NCBI GenBank assembly: GCA_964030785.1
Contig: OZ034978.1
Span: 20,001 to 84,000 of the forward strand
Direction of reading: 5' to 3'
Length of the DNA stretch: 64,000 nt
Origin: Siderastrea siderea
Lineage: Eukaryota; Cnidaria; Anthozoa; Scleractinia; Rhizangiidae
Positions 35,101 through 40,900 of this stretch are shown here, piece by piece; the first letter of the stretch is position 1; every line of letters starts with the position of its first letter. The notes under the pieces were generated by a model. It made no database searches. It had not been told where the DNA came from and was given only the letters and a program-made list of their open reading frames with translations. The translations under genes were made by a program, and so were the position numbers.

Positions 35101-37754
35101 TCCATGCCAGCAAGACACTTGCCTTCGGTCTCTACCCCAAGGAGCCTGTTGTCAGTCTTCTTCATCATCCTTAGTTGGTCAGGCCACAGGTAATACCCTC
35201 GTGCCTTTGTGTTTTCTACTTATTGTACTTTGGGCACCCCATCCGTGCTGCATTCAGCTTCCATGGGGCTGCCATCTTTGTTTCTACCTTGTTGTGCCAC
35301 AAGCGCTTTGTCGTCCTCCTCCGCTCTCACATCTTTCGCATTATAATTGCGTATTTGGCTTCCAGCTCAACATCTTCTTTAAGCTGGCAGAGAATTTGAA
35401 GGCTCAGGACTTGGAGACCCAAACTTTCCTAGATGGCAAGCTTGTGGTGGCACCCTCCAAAAGACAGGTCCGGGAAATTGCCAATATTGTTCCTTGGATT
35501 TAGGCTTTCACCCTTGCATTGATACGAAAGCTTGTTGATAAGCCTCTTCAATCTCCGAAATTTTTATCTCTCCTGGAGATAGATTTAATGGATTTTTGCA
35601 ACTGCCCATGCGATTACAGTGAGCAACGTAAGTGGGCCATGAACATAACTGAGCATGATACAAAGTATGTTTATGTTGCAGCCCTAACAGATAAAACGGC
35701 TGACGAGGTACTAAGAGTATTCAAACGCTACTGCTTCACCTATTGCTTTCCAAAAAAATCCTAACCAACAATGGTAAAGAATTCACAAACAGAAAGATGG
35801 AAGCCTTTGGTAAAGAAAATGGCATTCAAGTGGCTCATGGTTCTCCGCAAACTCCAACGACTCAAGGTTTGATTGAAAGATTCAATTGATCATGGAAAGA
35901 GGACATGTGAGCATTGATAATAAGCAACTCACCAGAAATATTACGAAATGGTGTGAAAAAGCCCCAGAAGCAGCTTATACTAGGAATATAAACAGTACCA
36001 TCGAGCAATATAGATGACACAGCTGTGTATGGTATAAAAAGCTGTGGAGAAATCTATATTTCTCAAAATTCAGGGGCTGATCAGGAGGCACACGATGAAA
36101 CACATCCAGACCTACGTGTGGATGATGATTTAAAAGAATGTGAAAATGAAGAGGAATGACCCAAAAAACGACAAAAACTTACTCAAAATCAGGAAAAGTA
36201 CAACAATCAAATGGTACAACAAACCAAGAAAAAAATGAAGCTAGAAATCAGAAATTCAAAGTTGCAGACTTGGTCTCTATTAAAATTGATCGTGTCGACA
36301 AGTTATTGCACCATCATTCAAATCTCCTTCTGTGAAAAATTGAAGAAATTGTAAATACTTATGCATGTCTTGTGGCCAAATTTGGTAGAATAACCACATT
36401 AATTTCACCCACCCGTTTATATACTTGCACAGTTCAGAACATTGAACTTGATTATACTACCGAGCTGTTATTTTCTGCAGCATGTAAGAAAGCTGTTTAG
36501 AGTATTTATCATTTGCATTCCTGGTAGAATAAACACAAAAATCGAATGTGTAAGTACCTGCTGTTTGTGAGTGACTGGGTGGAAAGCATAGGGTAACTCT
36601 GGTGTACAGTGCCCCTAACCTCAAATAAAAGCTATCAGTCCAAAATGAGAGCTTAACCCTAATTACTAATTTGAGAGCATAAACCTGATCACTAAAATGA
36701 GTGCTTAACCCTAATAAGTACCAATACATGGAGTACCTTAGGTGTACAATGTCTCCAACCTCAAATAAAAGCTATCTGTCCAAAATGAGCGTTTAACCCT
36801 ACCACTAAAATCAGCGCTTAACCAACTGATTACAGAGAGGAATTGAACAAGTGGTTTGAAAAATTGGACTGGTTTGGAAGAAAACATACTGATTTGAAAA
36901 AAAAAACTTATTTCAAAAACTCTAAACCAGAGGTAAAAATTAAACTACAACATATACACATATCACCCTGACACCGGAAGTAAAATATCGAGTTTTTAGA
37001 CAGCAAAAGAGCAGGGGAGGGAAAATTGACATCAAAATTTTTTTTGGATATTCATATCAGGATGCCATTTAGATTCAGTCAGGCAAATAAAAAAAAACTG
37101 TCATATACACTTTAAGTTAAATGTAAACCAAATGAGATCCACAGAAACATTGTCTATTATCAGGATTTTTTAATTGGTGGAAAACAAAAGATAAATCACC
37201 CACATGTTGTCCAATGTTCGAATTATGTGAACGTTGATACAATAATATTGTCTCTGTAAACTGGACAGCCACATCTAACACAAGCCAGTTGAACACTTGA
37301 CAGTATACCAACTTTGCAGTGGAATACAACATAGATTAAATATTTGTTTGTTTCAGTTGAATAACTGATGAAACATAACACGCGGTAAATAGACACCCAG
37401 TACCATAACACGATTGTAAATACTCTGTCGTGTAAAAAAACCATTCAATTCTGTAACTAACTCCATTTAAGAAGCTTAAACTTGGCCCATAGACCAATTC
37501 ACCGGCTTGATAAACAAAACATTGTTCCGTGCGTAGCATCACGCACGACCATATATACCCCACAACAACCTAAGAAACGTGTTCTTATCGTTTAAAATCG
37601 TTCCTTCTTCACTTACCAATGTTTTCAATCTTTCAAAATTCGAAGAAAATGCTGAAGTTTCTCCTGTCATAAACGTTGCTAAAGCTTGTCTTGCGATACG
37701 TTGAATCAGGGCGGCCATCTTCTCGTTCATCTTCTCGTGATCCGTATATGTCAT
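8072..37754 (-). CDS. ADO: 2-aminoethanethiol (cysteamine / N-terminal cysteine) dioxygenase, split over at least nine coding exons
   Basis: ADO is a non-haem iron thiol oxidase. It adds O2 to cysteamine and to N-terminal cysteines of proteins, linking oxygen level to protein turnover. Exons (minus): 37754-37617, 32139-31961, 28428-28378, 20951-20890, 11462-11357, 10864-10810, 10035-9985, 9870-9839, 8128-8072. Phases match at every join except before the last exon. One exon (length 3n+1, expected to hold the conserved 'DFWC' segment) should lie at 8129-9838 but was not found. Markers: AALIQRIARQ at the N-terminus; IPLHDHPGM with two iron-binding His; GNHHTI with the third His; AFVDILAPPY; PYNGPP near the C-terminus. 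The first Met was chosen; two more in-frame Mets follow, at codons 9 and 13. As far as I recall, human ADO has a single coding exon, so about 30 kb of introns is notable. It sits head to head with RPA1. Confidence 0.92.
8570..9288 (-). mobile_element. LINE fragment, C-terminal part of a CR1/L2-like reverse transcriptase
   Basis: The minus-strand frame from about 9285 reads LGVEIDQHLCWDKHTENV, then IGAMRRIQDFV, then FQPHFNYCSEVWDTLG, then SNKLHKLHN. This is the thumb and connection region of non-LTR reverse transcriptases. After TAA near 9033 the similarity continues in other frames. It is 5'-truncated and ends near 8574 with an AATAAAG-type tail. It lies inside the last visible ADO intron, in the same orientation as the gene. 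Confidence 0.8.
9289..9838. other. Intron remainder, unassigned
   Basis: Possible plus-strand LINE tail at about 9360-9620 (broken readable frames). No family is certain. The missing ADO exon should lie here or at 8129-8569, but no minus-strand frame with a W-C pair and splice sites was seen. Confidence 0.3.
9839..9870 (-). CDS. ADO: ADO coding exon 8 (short)
   Basis: 32 nt, acceptor tttttag, donor gtatta, phase 0 to 2. It encodes VSTIEHDNGD in a poorly conserved part. Supported by splice sites and position only. Confidence 0.55.
9985..10035 (-). CDS. ADO: ADO coding exon 7
   Basis: 17 whole codons, acceptor ccag, donor gtattt. It encodes GRDCTYFRECDPSSSNE, matching GRDCHYYRV of vertebrate ADO. 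Confidence 0.9.
10810..10864 (-). CDS. ADO: ADO coding exon 6
   Basis: 55 nt, acceptor gttacag, donor gtaagt. It encodes AGPSAFVDILAPPYAQDK, the most conserved C-terminal block of the PCO/ADO family. Confidence 0.95.
11357..11462 (-). CDS. ADO: ADO coding exon 5 (third iron His)
   Basis: 106 nt, acceptor tttacag, donor gtaata. It encodes CVLTPTSGNHHTIHNT, equivalent to CILTPHRDNLHQI, and so carries the third metal-binding His. Phase 1 in, 2 out. Confidence 0.88.
11799..12008. mobile_element. PIF/Harbinger-like MITE, 210 bp
   Basis: The ends AGCCCAGTTCAGACG and CGTCTGAACTGGGCC are inverted repeats with one mismatch, flanked by TAA on both sides (11796-11798 and 12009-12011). A 3-bp TWA duplication with GGGCC-type ends fits PIF/Harbinger. 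It is in an ADO intron. Confidence 0.7.
12009..15054. other. ADO intron 4, simple repeats only
   Basis: Contains a CAGACTG-rich run at 12321-12381, related to the repeats at 48350 and 60593, and a (CATA)n(CAAA)n microsatellite at about 13626-13682. The ORFs at 13519-13806 and 14070-14668 lack motifs. No gene is recognised. Confidence 0.5.
15374..15733. repeat. Left inverted arm of the TTAA element
   Basis: Pairs with 18453-18811 in inverse orientation. Matching landmarks include the CACGTGAC word and the AGTACACCAGAAACGC region, with scattered substitutions and small indels. Confidence 0.8.
16236..18015 (-). pseudogene. Decayed gene of the EADTR/GCDTT transposon-associated family
   Basis: Minus-strand similarity runs through several frames. 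Blocks in order: NIATKDLATPE (about 17,850); REVNIQAIIQDALTQK then TGA (about 17,540); LFINGFALVAAIEK (17,420); GSGYQRIDMFFDHYHRHSIK (17,310); RPVHRVIEGREVSLPMKW (17,210); NKADLARFFSD (17,120); HKEADTRIVLHE (16,990); VVVSARDTG (16,930); SKKPKYIPLEE (16,840); FHPITSCDSTSF (16,770); and a Cys-rich tail CKCRKSHVLCTGLCGC (about 16,260-16,320). At least one stop and several frameshifts break it. From memory, family consensus is ARDTDV and ALTGCDTTS, so here an acidic residue has become Gly and GCDTT has become SCDST. The EADTR plus DTD pattern resembles XPG/FEN-like nucleases, which is an inference only. Same family as 1-1452. Confidence 0.75.
18176..18196 (+). repeat. Short interstitial telomere-like run
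   Basis: TTAAGGGTTAGGGTTAGG, about two and a half TTAGGG units, inside the TTAA element. Probably incidental. Confidence 0.4.
18453..18811. repeat. Right inverted arm of the TTAA element
   Basis: Inverse copy of 15374-15733. It begins with ATAAGGTGAATTTTAT and ends with GGGCTCCTGTGTACCTGA. Confidence 0.8.
19333..20838. mobile_element. hAT-like non-autonomous element with CAGGG ends, filled with a minisatellite
   Basis: The ends are inverted repeats: CAGGGCTCGAGACTAAC at 19333 and GTTAGTCTCGAGCCCTG ending 20838. Further inverse similarity includes the repeated word TTTTGGCTAGTGAAA. CAGGG termini fit hAT. Flanks share AAAGAA but with an offset, so no clean 8-bp duplication is seen. The interior is mostly a 50-bp tandem array. 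It lies in ADO intron 4. Confidence 0.72.
19585..20520 (+). repeat. About 50-bp minisatellite, some 18 degenerate copies
   Basis: Each unit carries a version of CTTCTCAACGTTTCTCCGTA followed by a TTAGT/ACGTTC stretch and ends in AGTCTTGT. Copies recur at roughly 50-bp steps, for example near 19816, 19868, 20014, 20294, 20345, 20445 and 20494. Confidence 0.85.
20890..20951 (-). CDS. ADO: ADO coding exon 4 (variable loop)
   Basis: 62 nt between acceptor gtgtag and donor gtaagt. It encodes EVPLNGQTGGFSRHSLHKQF in the variable middle of the protein. Accepted because frame and phase link exons 3 and 5 exactly. Confidence 0.8.
21599..22001. repeat. 400-bp inverted-repeat element
   Basis: ATACCGTCCTTTTCATCTAA at 21599 pairs with the complement of sequence ending at 22001. 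The arms are about 115 bp, diverged, with a 170-bp spacer. Words CACGTGAAG and AACATGTTTT recur inversely. No target duplication is seen. Confidence 0.65.
22857..22996. repeat. 140-bp near-perfect palindrome
   Basis: GGTTAGACAATGAACG at 22857 is mirrored by CGTTCATTGTCTAACC ending 22996. The loop is GGCCTGCGGCC. The arms of about 65 bp differ at only a few positions. Likely a foldback MITE. Confidence 0.85.
23564..23712. repeat. Hairpin with three iterated palindromic arms
   Basis: Outer arms ACAGAGAATTTGTGCATTCA and its inverse enclose three copies of CATTAGTATGCTCTATATAG in alternating orientation. The first two form a perfect 32-bp palindrome at 23603-23634. Confidence 0.8.
24950..25700 (-). 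mobile_element. Decayed LINE fragment (reverse transcriptase 3' region)
   Basis: Minus strand, several frames: LIDKCKGIKNTPQKLP, then PTSLKLYKAF, then HFYYGYAVWNYCGACN, then DKLEVLNKGI. This reproduces the 'LYKAYVLPHLEYCSxVWH..CG' region of non-LTR reverse transcriptases. Frameshifts show it is dead. Confidence 0.65.
27060..27830 (+). repeat. Degenerate tandem repeat, GT-rich, about 145-200 bp units
   Basis: The words TACTGTCTTA, GTTGAGTTTGTC and TTTGTCTGCCAGTGAGTGAG recur in the same order four times. A stray relic lies near 28820-28890. Confidence 0.8.
27865..27995 (+). repeat. CAACA/CGCAA low-complexity array
   Basis: Imperfect pentamer repeats such as CAACACAACGCAACGCAACA. The apparent ORFs on both strands are products of the repeat. 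Confidence 0.8.
28378..28428 (-). CDS. ADO: ADO coding exon 3
   Basis: 51 nt, acceptor tttacag, donor gtaagt. Read as (C)KVVHGQVSVESYDIQP, it matches the KVLYGTVRI strand of the family. Phase 2 in and 2 out, consistent with its neighbours. Confidence 0.9.
29058..30348. mobile_element. 1.3-kb nested inverted-repeat (foldback) element
   Basis: AAGGTGGCTCATCTGGATTT at 29058 pairs with the inverse ending CCACCTT at 30348. Outer arms of about 300 bp: 29058-29360 and 30012-30348. Inside is a second hairpin, with a GTCTGTATTCTACACAT...GTGAAAATTCTGTT arm (29367-29470) mirrored at 29495-29585. The interior has no coding capacity. TTA/TTAA occurs at the edges, but the target duplication is not certain. 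Confidence 0.75.
30349..31960. other. ADO intron 2, left part
   Basis: No gene or repeat unit recognised. A 'TTGGTGTACCAA' word recurs near 31520 and 31552. Confidence 0.4.
31961..32139 (-). CDS. ADO: ADO coding exon 2 (cupin core, first iron His pair)
   Basis: Acceptor tttcag, donor gtaaga, 179 nt, phase 0 to 2. It encodes the first cupin motif, ending in LKKGCSIPLHDHPGMFGL. The H-D-H supplies two of the three iron ligands. Confidence 0.95.
32308..32352 (+). repeat. (AAC)n / (ATT)n microsatellite
   Basis: AACAACAACAACAACAA followed by TAATTATTATTATAATAATT, in ADO intron 1. Confidence 0.8.
32702..33186. mobile_element. Tc1-mariner/pogo-like MITE, 485 bp
   Basis: Flanked by TA (32700-32701, 33187-33188). 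Ends CAGTGCAAACC and GGGGTCCCACTG are imperfect inverted repeats. Inner words such as TTCGTTATA..GGGATTTCATTACACC recur, which is typical of Tigger/pogo-derived MITEs. Confidence 0.7.
33420..33740 (-). mobile_element. Penelope-like element fragment, GIY-YIG endonuclease domain
   Basis: A 106-codon minus-strand frame ends in HVVCKINCLNCDFVYYRQTG. It matches 'VYxIxCxxCxxxYIGxTGR', the start of the GIY-YIG nuclease of Penelope-like retroelements. The domain is cut short after TGRAINSLTEEV, and no reverse transcriptase is found next to it. Confidence 0.7.
33903..33945 (+). repeat. 11-bp tandem repeat
   Basis: GGCATGACTGA repeated three to four times. Confidence 0.85.
34720..35339 (+). other. Unassigned sequence upstream of the integrase remnant
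   Basis: A readable Ser/Thr-rich stretch (SLSTSVSSVLSSATAATSSS near 34,910-34,980) could be the N-terminal part of the same broken element. Stops interrupt it, and I recognise no family. Confidence 0.3.
35340..36480 (+). pseudogene. DDE integrase remnant (KRBA2-like / Ginger- or gypsy-derived)
   Basis: Plus-strand coding similarity in more than one frame. The rve core is clear: LLEIDLMDF (first Asp at 35582-35584), KWAMNITEHDTKYVYVAALT, KTADEVLRVF, then after a frameshift in an A-run LTNNGKEF (35761-35784, where the expected Asp is Asn), and GLIERFN with Glu at 35875-35877. There are 35 residues between the second and third positions, the D-35-E spacing. TGA follows at 35887. Further on, KVADLVSIKIDRVDK-like and VQNVELDYT-like pieces match the C-terminal tail. 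The family resembles the integrase-derived KRBA2 proteins common in cnidarians. It lies in ADO intron 1, antisense to ADO. Confidence 0.75.
36590..36830 (+). repeat. Two-copy tandem repeat, about 135 bp
   Basis: GGTGTACA.TG..TC.AACCTCAAATAAAAGCTATC.GTCCAAAATGAG occurs near 36600 and again near 36738, with CTTAACCCTA words between. Confidence 0.75.
37617..37754 (-). CDS. ADO: ADO coding exon 1
   Basis: 46 codons from ATG to donor gtaagt, phase 0. It encodes AALIQRIARQ, the N-terminal signature of animal ADO, and ends FERLKTL, which continues in exon 2 as LDSITAEDI. Confidence 0.92.
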
Positions 37755-37940
37755 TCCCAGGTTCTCTCTGACGTACTAATCACAGACTCAGTTGTGGTCA
37801 GCAACAGACACCCACAAGAGCATGTTCCATGCGCAAATTACAGATTTGGCGCGAGAATCTGCAAGAATTGTGTTTTTCGTAGCTCTTCGTTCTAACCTCT
37901 TTCGGTTTATTTCGTGTGAATATCCATTTGTTTATCTGGG
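37755..37940. promoter_or_regulatory. Bidirectional promoter between ADO and RPA1
   Basis: 186 bp separate the two ATG codons, so both 5' UTRs and the core promoters must fit here or extend into intron 1 sequence. No TATA box is evident. TTTGGCGC lies at 37845-37852. The arrangement implies shared regulation, or at least a shared open-chromatin site. Confidence 0.75.
37845..37852 (+). promoter_or_regulatory. E2F-like site
   Basis: TTTGGCGC matches the E2F consensus TTTSSCGC. It is 89 bp upstream of the RPA1 ATG, which suits an S-phase gene. Confidence 0.55.
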
Positions 37941-37964
37941 ATGTTAACCAAAGGAGCAATTCAG
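37941..37964 (+). CDS. RPA1: RPA1 exon 1
   Basis: ATG plus seven codons (MLTKGAIQ), donor gtatcg, phase 0. It aligns with MVGQLSEGAIAAI of human RPA1 and is too short to find by ORF length. Confidence 0.88.
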
Positions 37965-40900
37965 GTATCGTTTCTCCTTTCATTCTTTATATCTATACTT
38001 CAAAAACGCAATAGCTTGGTTTTGTTTTCTAAATTTTCCCGCGAACGTGCGCTTTGTTAATTAAGCTAGTGTGGAATCTTCCATCGTTTCACTGCACGAT
38101 GAATGGATTTTCTTGCAGGATATTTTATTCAAACCAACCGAACAGCATCCTCAGAAGCCAGTTTTTCAAATACTGGTAAGACTTCTATTATCAGATGTAC
38201 AATTCTAGAACAATTAACAAATGTTTAGAAAAGCTACGTACTTGATGATATGATCGTGTGTGTAATAAACTTATATTATGGTACCCCCTTTTGCAGGACA
38301 ATAAAATGTTTTTAAAGGCGTGAGAAATTTGCACTCGAAATCTGCACTCAAACTTCTCAAGCGTGAGAAATTTGCACTCGTATTTTCTCAGTATAGAATT
38401 GGTGTCTCTAGTAACATACTATTTTCCTTTGTGCTTTCTTGGTTTTCTGCAATATGATATTAACTAAAGCCGTTTAAGTTGAAAGAGTTTTGCAAACATT
38501 GCATTTCAGTCTGTAATTTTTTTCCTTCCCATCTGTGTGCTGATGCTGTTTCTAAAGATGCGTGTATGGTGTCAAATGTGAATTGCGCTTGAAAGATCAA
38601 GCAATCGTCCTTCCAAGAAACGACAGCAAACTCGGGGCAAAAACAGAAATGTTGAAGACAAGACGTCTTAACCCTGCTAGTGCCACACAAGTCAAGGTTC
38701 TCATGTTCGCTTTATTCACAAAGTAACATGTCAAATAAATCTCCTCACTGTACCTTTGTATTTAAGTCTCAGCTCGCCACAAAGCACGTACATTCTAAAA
38801 AAGCACTCGACTTTTGATGTAGTCCAAAATATAAAGCAGTAAGCAAGGTGTTTTGCTTCAAAGCCAACTTCTTCACCACGTGGTCGATCTAGCAAGGCGA
38901 TGACTTCACCGCAACACAAGTTGAAATCAATTCAAAATTTCGTCGTTTGACATAAATCCAGAGGAAAACAATGCACTATCAAAGAATATTTAGATGTTGA
39001 AAATTACATTTCAGTGGTTTTCGTGGTCAGATCTACTTTGTAAATGGACATCTTCCCCCTTTGTTATCACCAGCCAATAAAATTGCATGTTAGTTTTAGG
39101 CCACTCATAGTGGCCCTGGCTGATGAGATCGGCCTTGGCACGAATAGGTGTTTACGGGCAGGCCGATCTGATCGGCCCATGGCACGAATAGGGTTGAAGC
39201 CAATCTCAATTGACAGGACATTTGTTTGGTTCTTTTTGTTTCACGATGATTAAAATAATTTACGTAAGTTTAACAAGTTAATTTCTTAAGGCCAATTTAC
39301 ACGGTACAATTTTGTTGCATGGGATATGCTTATGCCATGCCAATGCCATGCCTACGACATGAATCGTGTCGTGTATATTAAACCTACAACTTCCTTACAA
39401 CAGTTGCACACAACCCGAAAAATGTCTTGGGATTTTAAAACATGCTTAAACACCCTATGACAGTAGAAGCCAGAATCAAAATGTTAGAATGACGAGTTGT
39501 ATATGATCTTTGCTTGATGCAAGCAGCTCCGCTACAAAACTCACAAACGACAGTCGCAAGCAAAAATTGTAGCGTGTAAATCGACCTTCATGTTAGTTTC
39601 GATTTTCATTACCCTGTGCAAAAATTGGATTCTTAGAAAAACCTTGCTTTTTAGCACTACAGTGGTATGAAGGATGACAAACTGTGAACACGATATCAGT
39701 GATAAAAGTTGTTTTGTTTTTTTGTGGACTGCCTCAACCCCTCCATAACTCCTAGAGCTGTCACTATCATCTTAGATTTATTGATTTCTCAAAAAACCCT
39801 TAAAACTCATTGGTGCAAACAGTTAAGAATAAATGTAAGAGTTCTTTCAAAATTTTAGTATTTATTATGTACAAAATTTGGAAAAAAAAAACCCTCTAAA
39901 AAAGACATTAGACAAGTATGGTTTTCATGAAATGAATACTGCAGCTAGGGACATGTCATGTTGAATTGTTGCCAAAATGTCACTTACATGCACAAAGTTT
40001 GGTGGTCTGAATAGGGTTTAAACCGGGCCAAGATTGAAACAGGGTACAATCTTTGTAGATGTGACTGTTATAAATTGAGAAAAAAATATTTTGTTAATGT
40101 TTAGAGGTCTCTTTTTACACAGGGAATTAAAAAAATTCAAACAAAAAGCAGTGAAGGAGCCTCAAATGACCGCTACAGGTACGTGTCTATTTGCAGGACT
40201 TACAATAACAACAAGAAACTACAGTACAGGTCACGGGGATTGCAGCATTTACACGAGCGTAAAATGCAAGCAATATGGCGGCTTTACTCGCGTGTTACAC
40301 GAAAGCTACGCGCGAGTAAAAATTTACACGTAATTTTACACGCACCATTTACACGCAAAATTGAGTGTATTCTGAAAAAGAAAGACATTTTTTGTTATTC
40401 ATTCTTGCAAAATACATGGAGCAAAGTACATAAAATGGAGCACCTTCGCTGTATAATTCACGCGATCGAGCTGTAGTTTTGATCGGCAAAAACTAAACAA
40501 AGCTCAACATCGAGGAAAGGAGCGAGCATGGAGAGAACGATGATAAACGGTTTTGAGTGTGAAATGAGAAGATGTGGTTCATGTATTTCGTACTATTCTA
40601 CCGAACCTGACGTAAATATATCTGCTGCTGTCTTCCGATGCAAACACAACAAGTTTCATTGTGACACGAATGTAAATTCTGCGCAAATTCCTTCGCCCAC
40701 GAATAAAATGTGACTCAAAAATACTCAGATTGACCTCATTTGTAGACAACTCACGCTTCTATGAAACGACAGAGAATCAACTGTACACGGTACAACTGAA
40801 ATTTCTGTTATTTGTAGACATTCAGCGGTACATGTCAGAATAAGAAACTTCTTGCAGCGATCAGAAAACCGAACCTTTGAAAATCGTGTGACTTGTCACG

